DNA of 64,000 nucleotides, taken from assembly GCA_030441535.1 (NCBI GenBank), contig JAUJFZ010000003.1:369084-433083 (forward strand), read 5' to 3'. Within the stretch, counting starts at the first letter, position 1, and each line of letters opens with the position of its first letter. The notes beneath the pieces were generated by a model. That model worked only from the letters and a program-made list of their open reading frames with translations. It was not told where the DNA came from and did not search any database. A program made the translations under genes and the position numbers. Below are positions 1 to 8,528 of the stretch, piece after piece. Source of the DNA: Betaproteobacteria bacterium LSUCC0117 (lineage in GTDB: Bacteria > Pseudomonadota > Gammaproteobacteria > Burkholderiales > Burkholderiaceae_C).

Positions 1-784
1 GCAATACCCGTGGTGCCAGCACGCGACGCGCGGCGAACGCCATGTCCTCGTCGGCCACCTCAACCCGACCATTCAATACGGCATGCGCGCACGCCACGCG
101 CAGCGCCAGTGTGGGCACCCGCAGCGAGGTAATGCCCAGCGCAACCGCGGCGGCGCACAATGCGCTCAATTGGCTGTCGCTCACCGAGACCCGCGGTAAC
201 GCCTGACGCATGGCCTCGCACGCTGCCTCGGACAGGCGTAAGTCCAACGGTGCGACGGGCTCCCAAGCCTGTCCAACGATGTCGGCCGGCGCGATGTCGT
301 GCAAATCAATCCACAGGCCCAAACGCTCCCGTAACGCCGGATTGAGCGTGGCCTCCTCAGCGTCCGACTCATCCAACGCCACGACGCCAAATGCGGTGCG
401 GTGGTGGTCCCCGTCAGGCAGGCTGCGTGTGTCCAGCGTTTGAACCAGCGGCGCCGTTAAGGCGTCAGGAAACCGCTCAGCCATGGGGATGCAGACGACA
501 CCACCATCCGCTTGCGCAAGTAGGCCAGCTTGCCAGCGCAGCTGCCCCTGTTGCAAGGTCGCAGACAGGTCAATACCGCCCAGTAAACGCTCACGATCCA
601 AGTGGCCGGGCAGTTTCGTTATCGACAGGCCCATCGTTCCCAACTGCTGTAACCACTGCGCGCGCACTGGACCGTATGGTGCCCTCACCACGATGCCTCC
701 AAATCCGCTCGGGTCGATTTGCAGCAACTGCAACGATGTCATGGCATCGTTCCAAGTATCCAGCCACTGCATCGTGTCTGCCAT
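1..784 (-). CDS. bchD: Magnesium chelatase subunit D (BchD), N-terminal part
   Basis: BchD joins BchI and BchH to insert Mg2+ into protoporphyrin IX, the first committed step of bacteriochlorophyll synthesis. My translation from the ATG at 784 gives about 261 residues before the window edge, so the polyproline linker and the C-terminal integrin I (VWA) domain are missing. What remains is the degenerate AAA+ domain: a start of the MADTMQWLDTWND type, then RLLGGIDLSATL, LLAQADGGVVCIPMAERFP and FGVVALDES, all typical of BchD. No Walker A is visible, as is normal for this subunit. It begins 9 nt after the bchI stop, so the two genes are surely cotranscribed. The product call rests on family resemblance and on the neighbour bchI. 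Confidence 0.9.
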   Translation of the reverse strand, partial: MADTMQWLDTWNDAMTSLQLLQIDPSGFGGIVVRAPYGPVRAQWLQQLGTMGLSITKLPGHLDRERLLGGIDLSATLQQGQLRWQAGLLAQADGGVVCIPMAERFPDALTAPLVQTLDTRSLPDGDHHRTAFGVVALDESDAEEATLNPALRERLGLWIDLHDIAPADIVGQAWEPVAPLDLRLSEAACEAMRQALPRVSVSDSQLSALCAAAVALGITSLRVPTLALRVACAHAVLNGRVEVADEDMAFAARRVLAPRVL

Positions 785-793
785 GGGCAAACC

Positions 794-1834
794 TCAGGCG
801 GCCAAAAGGTCATCCAGACAGCGTTTCACGCGCTGGCTGGAGTCAGTGTCATCAAGGGGGTTGCGACGTAAACGATGACTCAGCGCCATGGGGGCGATGG
901 CTTTGAGGTGATCCCGCTTGACCTTTTTATGCCCCTGAAGCGCCGCCAACGCGCGCATCGCTCGCATCAGCGTGAGCTCGGCACGCAGACCATCGGTGCC
1001 GAGTGCTTGGCACAGACGCGCGCACAGCGTCAGCATCTCGTCGTCCACCACCACGGCGTCAAGCGACTTACGCGCTTTCACAATCCGCTTTTGAAGACGG
1101 TCATTTTCAGCCTGCCATTGCGCCTTGTAGCCTTCAGGGTCGCGGTCAAATGCGTCACGCCGCTTGATCACGGCGACGCGCAAATCAATATCTTGCGGTG
1201 TTTTAACCTGCACCGATAAACCAAAACGGTCTAACAACTGGGGACGTAACTCGCCCTCCTCCGGGTTACCGCTGCCCACCAGCACAAAGCGCGCAGGATG
1301 CCGGACGCTCAGGCCCTCACGCTCGACCAGGTTTTCTCCCGACGCAGCAACGTCGATCAACAAGTCCACCAAATGGTCTTCCAGCAAGTTGACCTCGTCG
1401 ATGTAGAGGAAGCCACGGTGCGCTTGGGCCAACAGCCCTGGGGCAAATTCTTTAACGCCCTGCGAGAGTGCTTTTTCAAGGTCAAGGGCCCCAACAATAC
1501 GGTCTTCGGTGGAGCCCAGAGGCAGGTCGACCACACGCACGGGCCGTGTTTCGGTGGCGCGCTTGCGGGGCTTGGCGCCAGCGGCTACGGGTGTATCCTG
1601 GCAGATCGCACAGGCCTGTGCCGGTGCGGCAGGGTCACATTTATAGGGGCAACCTTTGACCACTTGGATCGGGGGTAGCAAGTCAGCCAATGCCCTTACC
1701 GCGGTGGACTTACCTGTGCCGCGGTCGCCCAACACCAAGACCCCTCCGACCGCTGGATCGATGGCTACCACCTGGATTGCGAGGGTCATTTCGTCTTGGC
1801 CAACGATGGCGGCAAAGGGAAAAGTGGATGCCAT
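794..1834 (-). CDS. bchI: Magnesium chelatase ATPase subunit I (BchI)
   Basis: BchI is the AAA+ motor of Mg chelatase; ATP hydrolysis by the BchI/BchD rings drives Mg2+ insertion by BchH. The 346-residue protein has Walker A GDRGTGKS near residue 36, a cysteine-bearing insert (GCPYKCDP...CAIC) typical of BchI, the VDLPLGSTEDRIVGALD block, Walker B GFLYIDEVNLL, sensor 1 VGSGNPEEGELRPQLLDRFG, and a C-terminal helical lid. The longer reading frame starts at 1882, but the ATG at 1834 (MASTFPF) matches the family start. It lies 69 nt below hemE with a PpsR-like site in the gap, and bchD follows immediately. Chlorophyll-type chelatase is favoured over cobalt chelatase because bchC and bciA are also present. 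Confidence 0.95.
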   Translation of the reverse strand: MASTFPFAAIVGQDEMTLAIQVVAIDPAVGGVLVLGDRGTGKSTAVRALADLLPPIQVVKGCPYKCDPAAPAQACAICQDTPVAAGAKPRKRATETRPVRVVDLPLGSTEDRIVGALDLEKALSQGVKEFAPGLLAQAHRGFLYIDEVNLLEDHLVDLLIDVAASGENLVEREGLSVRHPARFVLVGSGNPEEGELRPQLLDRFGLSVQVKTPQDIDLRVAVIKRRDAFDRDPEGYKAQWQAENDRLQKRIVKARKSLDAVVVDDEMLTLCARLCQALGTDGLRAELTLMRAMRALAALQGHKKVKRDHLKAIAPMALSHRLRRNPLDDTDSSQRVKRCLDDLLAA

Positions 1835-1890
1835 GTACGTCTTATTTAAGTGAGGGAGGGTGCTCTGATCATCCAAAAGCACGCATAAAC

Positions 1891-1908
1891 TGTCAAGTAA
1901 AATTTACA
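1891..1908 (-). promoter_or_regulatory. Candidate PpsR/CrtJ operator and -35 box for bchID
   Basis: The forward strand shows TGT at 1891-1893, exactly 12 bases, then ACA at 1906-1908, which is the TGT-N12-ACA consensus of the photosynthesis repressor PpsR (CrtJ). Read on the minus strand the same stretch ends in TTGACA, a perfect -35 hexamer, followed 17 nt later by GATGAT, a fair -10. A repressor here would cover the -35 of bchI. The site overlaps the hemE stop codon at 1904-1906. The motif is seen directly; the regulator itself is not encoded in this window. Confidence 0.6.
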
Positions 1909-3022
1909 CTTTTTCAGTAACATCCCTCATGGCGCGTGAGTGTTTGTGCACCGCTTCGACGAGAGCAGCCACGTTCTCCGGTGGCGTGAGCTGGTTAATC
2001 CCATGGCCCAAGTTGAAAATATGAGTCGGGCCCGTCGTGCTGGGATCGGTATGCGGCGTGCCAAAGCTGGCGAGTACCTGCTGCACCGCCGCGTCAATCT
2101 GCTCGGGGTTCGCAAACAACACCATCGGGTCGATGTTGCCTTGGAGCGCTTTGCCAGGACCGCCCTCGGTGCCACCCACTAAATGCCGGGCACGGCCCAG
2201 GTTCATCGTCCAATCCAGCCCCAAAACGTCGCAATCCAAAGCGGCCATCTCTGACAACCACAGTCCGCCACCCTTCGTGAAAACGAGTCGCGGAATCACC
2301 TTTCCCTCGTGGCCGCGCCGCAAGTGCGACAACACCATGGCGGTGTAGCGCAGGCTGAACTGTTGGAAGGCACCGTCTGCCAACACCCCACCCCAGCTGT
2401 CAAAAATCATCACCGCTTGGGCGCCCGCCTCAATCTGCGCATTCAAATAGGCGGCAACCGACAGCGCGTTGACCTCCAGAATTCGGTGCATCAGGTCTGG
2501 ACGGCTATACATCAACGTCTTGACCGCGCGGTAGTCGTCAGAACCACGACCCTCAACCATGTAGCAAGCCAAAGTCCACGGGCTACCGGCAAACCCAATC
2601 AGCGGCACACGGCCGTTCAACGCCTTTCGAATGGAGGTGACCGCGTCGAAAACGTAGCGCAACTTGGCCATGTCAGGCACCGCTAGGGCAGCGACGCTGG
2701 CCTCGTCGCGAGTCGTTTTGGCGAAGCGGGGCCCCTCACCAGCCTCAAAACTCAACCCGAGCCCCATGGCATCGGGCACGGTCAAGATGTCGGAAAACAA
2801 GATGGCTGCATCCAGCGGATAGAGATCCAGTGGCTGCAGCGTGACTTCGGTCGCGAAGTCGGTATTGGTCGCCAGCCCCATGAAGCTGCCGGCTTTGGCC
2901 CGTGTTTGGCAGTACTCGGGCAAGTAACGCCCCGCCTGCCGCATCAACCACACGGGCGTGTAAGGGGTGGCTTGGCGCAAGCAGGCGCGTAGAAAGTGAT
3001 CATTTTGTAGGATGGTGGCCAA
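1904..3022 (-). CDS. hemE: Uroporphyrinogen decarboxylase (HemE)
   Basis: HemE decarboxylates the four acetate side chains of uroporphyrinogen III to give coproporphyrinogen III, upstream of both heme and bacteriochlorophyll. The 372-residue length is normal. Family signatures are present: TPVWLMRQAGRYLPEY near the N terminus, AAILFSDILTVPDAMG, GFAGSPWTLACYMVEG, a FDSWGGVL segment and a C-terminal FNLGHGI motif. The start codon is TTG at 3022; no in-frame ATG occurs before the conserved block, and a GAGG Shine-Dalgarno lies 7 nt upstream, so the rare start is well supported. It is divergent from dxs and directly upstream of bchID, which suggests coordination of tetrapyrrole supply with pigment synthesis. 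Confidence 0.95.
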   Translation of the reverse strand: MATILQNDHFLRACLRQATPYTPVWLMRQAGRYLPEYCQTRAKAGSFMGLATNTDFATEVTLQPLDLYPLDAAILFSDILTVPDAMGLGLSFEAGEGPRFAKTTRDEASVAALAVPDMAKLRYVFDAVTSIRKALNGRVPLIGFAGSPWTLACYMVEGRGSDDYRAVKTLMYSRPDLMHRILEVNALSVAAYLNAQIEAGAQAVMIFDSWGGVLADGAFQQFSLRYTAMVLSHLRRGHEGKVIPRLVFTKGGGLWLSEMAALDCDVLGLDWTMNLGRARHLVGGTEGGPGKALQGNIDPMVLFANPEQIDAAVQQVLASFGTPHTDPSTTGPTHIFNLGHGINQLTPPENVAALVEAVHKHSRAMRDVTEKV

Positions 3023-3130
3023 TTCAGCGCCTCACAGTGTCAAGTCAAATTTCATAGAAGTGTCAATTTAACTTGACGTTTTGTCAAATATCTGTAAATT
3101 CAACACTGAACTACCTACTTCGGGCCCGAC
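3023..3130. promoter_or_regulatory. Divergent hemE/dxs promoter region with TGTCAA repeats
   Basis: Three forward-strand TGTCAA boxes start at 3038, 3061 and 3082, spaced 23 and 21 bp, about two DNA turns. The middle one pairs with an inverted TTGAC at 3073-3077, giving TGTCAA-N6-TTGAC. A likely dxs promoter has -35 TTGACG at 3073-3078 and -10 TAAATT at 3095-3100 with a 16-bp spacer and a TG extension. The box at 3038 closely resembles the TGT-N12-ACA site in front of bchI but ends CAT instead of ACA. The arrangement suits a PpsR/CrtJ-type repressor acting on both divergent units, which is an inference. Confidence 0.5.
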
Positions 3131-5008
3131 ATGGAAGCTTTGCTGGATTGGATCAAGTCGCCGCTGCAATTGCGCAAGCTTTCCCGTGAGAGCCTGCCGG
3201 GCTTGGCGCATGAGTTGCGCGAGCGCCTCATTCAAACCGTATCGCAAACGGGGGGGCACTTCAGTTCCAACTTGGGAACCATTGAGCTCACGATCGCGCT
3301 GCACTACGTTTACAACACCCCCGAGGACCGACTGGTTTGGGACGTGGGCCACCAAACCTACCCCCACAAAATGTTGACCGGTCGTTTGGACCAAATGGGC
3401 AGCCTGCGTCAACAAGGGGGCCTAAGTGGTTTTCCCCGCCGCGAAGAAAGCATCTACGACACGTTCGGCACCGCGCACTCATCCACCAGTATCTCTGCGG
3501 CATTTGGTATGGCGGTCGCTGCCAAGCAATGTGGCTCAAACCGAAAGGCCGTGGCCATCATTGGCGATGGCGCGCTGACCGCCGGCATGGCTTTTGAAGC
3601 CATGAACAACGCCGGTAACGCGGATGCAGACTTGCTGGTTATATTGAATGACAACGATATGTCGATCAGCCCGCCCGTCGGGGCGCTGAATCAATACCTC
3701 GCGGGCCTGATGTCCGGACGGTTTTATGCGGAAGCCAAAAAGATCGGGCAACAATTCCTGCGTAACGCGCCGCCGCTATTCGAACTCGCAAGGCGTATCG
3801 AGCAGCAAACCCAGCAACTCATACAGCCCGATACGCTGTTCGAAAAACTGGGCTTTACTTATACAGGCCCCATTGATGGCCACGATGTCGATGGGTTGGT
3901 CACCGCGTTACAAGCGGTCAAGGCCAAATCGGGGCCTCAGTTCCTGCATGTCGTGACACGCAAGGGAAAAGGCTATGCCAAGGCCGAGGTCGACCCGATC
4001 AGCTACCACGGTCCCGGCAAGTTCGACCCAGCGGTTGGACTGGTCCCCGGTGCGCCGGGTAAAACAACCTTCACGCAGGTGTTTGGTCAATGGCTTTGCG
4101 ACATGGCAGATAAAGACCCGCGGTTGGTCGGTATCACGCCGGCCATGCGCGAGGGGTCAGGCATGGTCGCTTTCAGCGAGCGCTTTGCATCGCGCTACCA
4201 CGACGTGGGTATTGCCGAGCAACACGCGGTCACGTTCGCCGCTGGCATGGCTTGCGAGGGCATGAAGCCCGTCGTCGCCATCTACTCCACCTTTCTGCAA
4301 CGCGCCTACGACCAATTGATCCACGACGTGGCATTACAAAACTTACCCGTTGTCTTCGCCCTCGACCGTGCGGGGTTGGTAGGTGCCGATGGCGCGACGC
4401 ACGCGGGGATGTTTGACATCGCGTTCACCCGCTGCATTCCCAATATGGCTGTGGCATGCCCCGCAGACGAGAACGAATGTCGTCAATTACTCAGCTCCGC
4501 TTACGCGCAAGACCACCCCGTTACCGTGCGCTATCCGCGCGGTGCTGGCGTTGGCGCGACGGTCAATCCGACATTGCAGCCCTTGCCTTACGGCCAAGCC
4601 GCTATTCAACGCCAAGGTCAGGACGTGGCATTTCTGGCGTTCGGGCCGTTGATGCACGAGGCACTCAAAGTGGCTGAAAGTATCGATGCGACGGTTGTCA
4701 ACATGCGCTGGGCCAAGCCACTCGATACCGCCATGCTGAAACAAATCGCCGAGACCCATACCCGCTTGGTCACGATAGAAGATGGCGCTCGCATGGGCGG
4801 CGCTGGTGCTGCGGTGCTAGAGGCGCTGCAAGACATGCAGTTGCACAACACAACCTTGGTGTTGGGCTTTGAAGATGCCTTCACCGAACACGGTGACCCG
4901 CAAAAGCTCATGGCGCACTACGGCCTCACCGCACCCGGCATCCACAAAAAATTGGGCGAGCGATGGCCAGACCTGGCCGCACAACCCCCACTGCGACGGG
5001 TGGTTTAA
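3131..5008 (+). CDS. dxs: 1-deoxy-D-xylulose-5-phosphate synthase (Dxs)
   Basis: Dxs condenses pyruvate with glyceraldehyde 3-phosphate using thiamine diphosphate, the entry step of the MEP pathway that feeds carotenoids, the bacteriochlorophyll tail, quinones and squalene. The 625-residue protein has the N-terminal substrate motif GGHFSSNLGTIELT, the ThDP motif GDGALTAGMAFEAMNNAG...NDNDMSIS, the catalytic glutamate region DVGIAEQHAVTFAAGMA and the transketolase C-domain. hemA starts on the very next base after its stop, so it heads a long co-directional run that ends with bciA. Many phototrophs carry a second dxs; whether this copy is the only one cannot be seen here. Confidence 0.95.
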   Translation: MEALLDWIKSPLQLRKLSRESLPGLAHELRERLIQTVSQTGGHFSSNLGTIELTIALHYVYNTPEDRLVWDVGHQTYPHKMLTGRLDQMGSLRQQGGLSGFPRREESIYDTFGTAHSSTSISAAFGMAVAAKQCGSNRKAVAIIGDGALTAGMAFEAMNNAGNADADLLVILNDNDMSISPPVGALNQYLAGLMSGRFYAEAKKIGQQFLRNAPPLFELARRIEQQTQQLIQPDTLFEKLGFTYTGPIDGHDVDGLVTALQAVKAKSGPQFLHVVTRKGKGYAKAEVDPISYHGPGKFDPAVGLVPGAPGKTTFTQVFGQWLCDMADKDPRLVGITPAMREGSGMVAFSERFASRYHDVGIAEQHAVTFAAGMACEGMKPVVAIYSTFLQRAYDQLIHDVALQNLPVVFALDRAGLVGADGATHAGMFDIAFTRCIPNMAVACPADENECRQLLSSAYAQDHPVTVRYPRGAGVGATVNPTLQPLPYGQAAIQRQGQDVAFLAFGPLMHEALKVAESIDATVVNMRWAKPLDTAMLKQIAETHTRLVTIEDGARMGGAGAAVLEALQDMQLHNTTLVLGFEDAFTEHGDPQKLMAHYGLTAPGIHKKLGERWPDLAAQPPLRRVV

Positions 5009-6262
5009 ATGACCGTTTGGACGCTCGGCTTAAACCACCGCACCGCACCGATCGAGTTGCGTGAGCGGTTTTCTTTCGCGTCCGAGCAGCTCGAACAGTC
5101 TTTGAGGACCTTGCGTCAGCGTTTCGACACCCACAAAGAAGTGGCCATTCTGTCTACCTGTAACCGCACTGAAATTTATTGCGCAGGCGAAGCCGCGTCG
5201 CTGCCAGAAACGCTCAGTTGGTTGGCTGAAAGCGGCCGTACCAAAGTTGATTTACTGCAGAATCACACCTACAAATTAGAGGGCATCGCGTCCGCACGGC
5301 ACGCGTTTCGAGTCGCCAGTGGACTCGATTCCATGGTGTTGGGTGAGTCGCAAATTTTGGGGCAACTGAAAGATGCCGTGCGCTTGGCAGCCGATACGGG
5401 CGCGCTTGGTACCACGCTGAACCAAATGTTCCAGCGCTCATTTGCAGTCGCTAAAGAGGTGCGCAGCAACACCGAGATCGGCGCCCACTCCATCAGCATG
5501 GCCGCCGCCAGCGTGCGACTAGCCAGCCGCATTTTTGAAAACATCAAAGACACCAATATCCTGTTCATCGGTGCTGGGGAGATGACGGCCTTGTGTGTGA
5601 CCCACTTTGCCGCGAAGTCGCCGCGCGGTATTACCATCGCCAACCGAACCCCTGCGCGTGCCAGCGAACTGGCCGCCGCGCACGGTGCCAAAACAATGGC
5701 CTTGGCTGATATCGAGACCCGCTTGGCTGAGTTCGATATCGTCGTCAGTTGCACCGCTAGCCCCGTGCCTTTGTTGCGCCTGGCAGCGGTCAAGGCCGCT
5801 TTGCGTCACCGCAAATGCCGGCCCATTTTTATGGTCGACCTGGCAGTTCCGCGCGACATCGCACCAGAAGTAAAAAACTTACAAGACGTCTACCTCTACT
5901 CCGTTGACGACCTGACCACCGTCATCAATAACGCCCAAAGCCAGCGCATGGGTGCGGTTGTGAACGCGGAGGTCATCATTGACGAGGGGGTCCAAAAGTT
6001 CATGGCTTGGCTGTCTTCCCGAAACCATGTACCCATGATCCAACAACTCAACGCACAAGCTGATGGATGGCGTCAAGCGGAGTTGGCACGTGCCCGCAAG
6101 CGGATCGAGAAAGGTCAATCGATTGACGAAGTGCTCGAAGGCTTATCCGTCGGTTTGATGAAAAAAATGCTCAATGGTCCCTTGCGCGAGTTGCACCACC
6201 CAGAGGCTATCCAGCGGCGCAAAGCCCTTGAGGCGGTTAAGCAAATGTTCTTGAGCACATGA
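5009..6262 (+). CDS. hemA: Glutamyl-tRNA reductase (HemA)
   Basis: HemA reduces glutamyl-tRNA to glutamate-1-semialdehyde with NADPH, committing glutamate to 5-aminolevulinate by the C5 route. Its 417 residues open with TLGLNHRTAPIELRERF, carry the active-site cysteine in ILSTCNRTEIY (about residue 51), the SGLDSMVLGESQILGQLK block, the NADPH-binding stretch ILFIGAGEMTALC, the VDLAVPRDI motif and the C-terminal dimerisation helix. The ATG abuts the dxs stop with no gap, which implies translational coupling. Using the C5 enzyme fits a betaproteobacterial phototroph rather than an alphaproteobacterial one, where ALA synthase is usual. Confidence 0.96.
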   Translation: MTVWTLGLNHRTAPIELRERFSFASEQLEQSLRTLRQRFDTHKEVAILSTCNRTEIYCAGEAASLPETLSWLAESGRTKVDLLQNHTYKLEGIASARHAFRVASGLDSMVLGESQILGQLKDAVRLAADTGALGTTLNQMFQRSFAVAKEVRSNTEIGAHSISMAAASVRLASRIFENIKDTNILFIGAGEMTALCVTHFAAKSPRGITIANRTPARASELAAAHGAKTMALADIETRLAEFDIVVSCTASPVPLLRLAAVKAALRHRKCRPIFMVDLAVPRDIAPEVKNLQDVYLYSVDDLTTVINNAQSQRMGAVVNAEVIIDEGVQKFMAWLSSRNHVPMIQQLNAQADGWRQAELARARKRIEKGQSIDEVLEGLSVGLMKKMLNGPLRELHHPEAIQRRKALEAVKQMFLST

Positions 6263-6266
6263 CCAC

Positions 6267-6896
6267 ATGCTTCATATTTCTAACCTTGGATGTCACAAAG
6301 GAGATCGCCTGCTCTTTTCAGACGTCTCTTTTGAGCTGAAGCCAGGTGAGTGGTTGCACCTGCAGGGTGACAACGGCAGCGGCAAAACCAGTCTGTTGCG
6401 TTTGGTATCGGGCTTGGCAGCACACAGCATCGGACACATTACTTGGAACGGACCACCACCCGATGCTGAACCCACACCTCCCTCACGCGCCGATATGCGC
6501 GCGCATGTGGTTTACATGGGGCATCAGTTGGCACTCAAAGACGATCTGTCAGCGTTTGAAAATTTACAGACCCACGCACAGATCAACGCCCAGACGATTG
6601 ACGATAGCCAAGCCATGGATGCACTCGCACAACTGGGGCTTCGGGGGCGCGAGCACCTCGCGGTCAAGGTGTTATCGCAGGGCCAAAAGCGGCGTGCCGC
6701 GCTGGCTCGGTTGCTGGTCAGCCCTGCACCCTTGTGGCTATTGGACGAGCCCTTCGTCGCTCTGGATACCAAAGCCTGCGACCGCCTCACCCATCTCATC
6801 AATCAACACATCGATCGCGGCGGCATGGTGCTACTCACCAGCCACCAAGCAGTCACATTCACCGGTCAAGGGCATGCTTACAGGTTGGCAGCATGA
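6267..6896 (+). CDS. ccmA: Heme exporter ATP-binding protein CcmA
   Basis: CcmA is the cytoplasmic ATPase of the CcmABCD complex, which releases heme-loaded CcmE during System I cytochrome c maturation. The 209-residue protein shows Walker A GDNGSGKT, ABC signature LSQGQKRRAALARLL (serine-glutamine-glycine form typical of CcmA), Walker B PLWLLDEPFVALD and an H-loop TSHQ. It starts 4 nt after hemA and overlaps ccmB by 4 nt. The position behind hemA is notable because it couples heme precursor synthesis to cytochrome c assembly. Confidence 0.93.
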   Translation: MLHISNLGCHKGDRLLFSDVSFELKPGEWLHLQGDNGSGKTSLLRLVSGLAAHSIGHITWNGPPPDAEPTPPSRADMRAHVVYMGHQLALKDDLSAFENLQTHAQINAQTIDDSQAMDALAQLGLRGREHLAVKVLSQGQKRRAALARLLVSPAPLWLLDEPFVALDTKACDRLTHLINQHIDRGGMVLLTSHQAVTFTGQGHAYRLAA

Positions 6897-7561
6897 GTGG
6901 GTTCACCGCCGTGGTCAAACGCGACGTCACGTTGGCGATGCGCCGAAAGACGGAGGTCATCACGGCCATCTTTTTCTTTGTTGTGGTCGCCGCGCTATTC
7001 CCGCTAGGGATCGGACCAGAAATGACCACTTTGCGCTTGGTCGCACCGGGCATTCTGTGGGTGGGCGCATTGCTGGCCAGCATGCTGTCGCTGGGGCGCT
7101 TGTTTGCCGCCGACTACGCCGACGGCACACTCGAGCAAATGGCGTTGGCGCCCACTGGCCTCACCGTTCTGGTGGCGGCCAAGGTGGTCGCACATTGGCT
7201 CTTATCCGGCTTGCCATTGGTCGTGTTGGCGCCCGTGTTGGGGATGCAATTCAACTTGCCAGCCGACGCCTTGTGGATTCTGACGTTGAGTCTACTGATT
7301 GGCACACCGGTTTTATCGCTGATCGGCGCCATTGGAGCCGCCCTGACGCTGGGCGTTCGAGGGGGCGATGTTTTGATCGCCTTGTTGGTGCTACCACTGT
7401 ACGTGCCCACCCTGATTTTTGGGGCCGGCGCGGTACAGGCCGAGATCAGCGGCTTAGGCGCATCGGCACACCTGTCTATCTTGATGGCCATGGCACTGAT
7501 CGCCGCTGTTCTCAGTCCTTGGGCCAGTGCCGCCGCGTTGCGCTTGGCACTTGAGTCATAA
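6893..7561 (+). CDS. ccmB: Heme exporter membrane protein CcmB
   Basis: CcmB is the permease partner of CcmA in the complex that recycles holo-CcmE. The 222-residue protein has six hydrophobic segments and the family features FTAVVKRDVTLAMRRK at the N terminus and LSLGRLFAADYADGTLEQM between helices. The ATG at 6893 overlaps the ccmA stop as ATGA; the longer upstream frame only reads through ccmA. ccmC follows after 14 nt. Confidence 0.92.
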   Translation: MSGFTAVVKRDVTLAMRRKTEVITAIFFFVVVAALFPLGIGPEMTTLRLVAPGILWVGALLASMLSLGRLFAADYADGTLEQMALAPTGLTVLVAAKVVAHWLLSGLPLVVLAPVLGMQFNLPADALWILTLSLLIGTPVLSLIGAIGAALTLGVRGGDVLIALLVLPLYVPTLIFGAGAVQAEISGLGASAHLSILMAMALIAAVLSPWASAAALRLALES

Positions 7562-7575
7562 ATATCTACACGCCC

Positions 7576-8340
7576 ATGTTGTCCAAGTTTTTTTACCACT
7601 ACGCCTCACCCCAACACTTTTATCAGTTGGCCGGTCGGCTTTGGCCATGGTTTGCGCTGGGCGCGGCGGGCTTGGGTCTCTGGGGCTTGTGGCTGGGCTT
7701 CTTTGTGGCACCCACCGATTTTCAACAAGGCGAGGGCTACCGCATCATCTTCGTACATGTGCCGGTATCTTGGATGTCCATGATCATCTACCTTGCCATG
7801 GCGTTCTGGGCCCTGTTGGGGCTCACGCTCAACACGCGGTTATCAGGGATGATGTGCCGCGCGTTGGCCCCCACGGGCGCGATCTGCGCGTTCTTATCGC
7901 TCTGGACCGGCGCACTGTGGGGTAAGCCCATGTGGGGCACGTGGTGGGTATGGGATGCACGACTCACGTCGGAGCTGATTTTGTTTTTCTTGTACCTTGG
8001 CTATATCGCCTTGACGAACGCGATTGAGGACCCACGCCGTGCCGATAAGGCGGGTGGCATTCTGGCCTTAGTCGGCGCATTGAACGTCCCCGTTATTTAC
8101 TTCTCTGTGAAATGGTGGAACACCCTCCACCAAGGCGCATCGGTATCACTCAGTCGCGGCTCCAGCATGGAACAAACCATGCTGACTGCCATGCTCGTCA
8201 TGGCACTTGCATTCTGGCTGTACACCATTGCGATGGCCTTATACCGGGTACGCGGCATCATTTTGCATCGCGAACGTGACGCCAAGTGGGTACGCACATT
8301 GCCCGACGTCGCGATGGTCACAAATGGGGGCACCAAATGA
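7576..8340 (+). CDS. ccmC: Heme-handling protein CcmC
   Basis: CcmC loads heme onto the apo-chaperone CcmE in the periplasm. The 254-residue, six-helix protein carries the tryptophan-rich heme-interaction motif WGTWWVWDARLTSELIL, and periplasmic histidines before and after it (HVPVSWM and NTLHQGASVS), which are the usual axial ligands. Length and hydropathy match the family. It overlaps ccmD by 4 nt. Confidence 0.95.
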   Translation: MLSKFFYHYASPQHFYQLAGRLWPWFALGAAGLGLWGLWLGFFVAPTDFQQGEGYRIIFVHVPVSWMSMIIYLAMAFWALLGLTLNTRLSGMMCRALAPTGAICAFLSLWTGALWGKPMWGTWWVWDARLTSELILFFLYLGYIALTNAIEDPRRADKAGGILALVGALNVPVIYFSVKWWNTLHQGASVSLSRGSSMEQTMLTAMLVMALAFWLYTIAMALYRVRGIILHRERDAKWVRTLPDVAMVTNGGTK

Positions 8341-8528
8341 TTTGGGAGAGTGCGTCTGCCTTTTGGGCGATGGGCGGTTACGGCCTATACGTGTGGGGTA
8401 GCTTCGGCATGACCGCTCTGGTAATGATTGGCGAGGCGTGGTGGGCAAAACACGCGCAGCGACAGGCCATTAGACAACTGCAAACAACAGCGGCTCTTGA
8501 TGCAGCTGCAACGAACGAATGGGCATGA
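8337..8528 (+). CDS. ccmD: Heme exporter small subunit CcmD
   Basis: CcmD is a small single-span protein that stabilises CcmABC and helps release holo-CcmE. The 63-residue product has one hydrophobic helix preceded by the MGGYGLYVWGSFG stretch characteristic of CcmD and followed by a basic tail. The ATG at 8337 is chosen because it overlaps the ccmC stop (ATGA) and gives the correct short N terminus MIWES. The stop overlaps the start of ccmE. Confidence 0.9.
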   Translation: MIWESASAFWAMGGYGLYVWGSFGMTALVMIGEAWWAKHAQRQAIRQLQTTAALDAAATNEWA

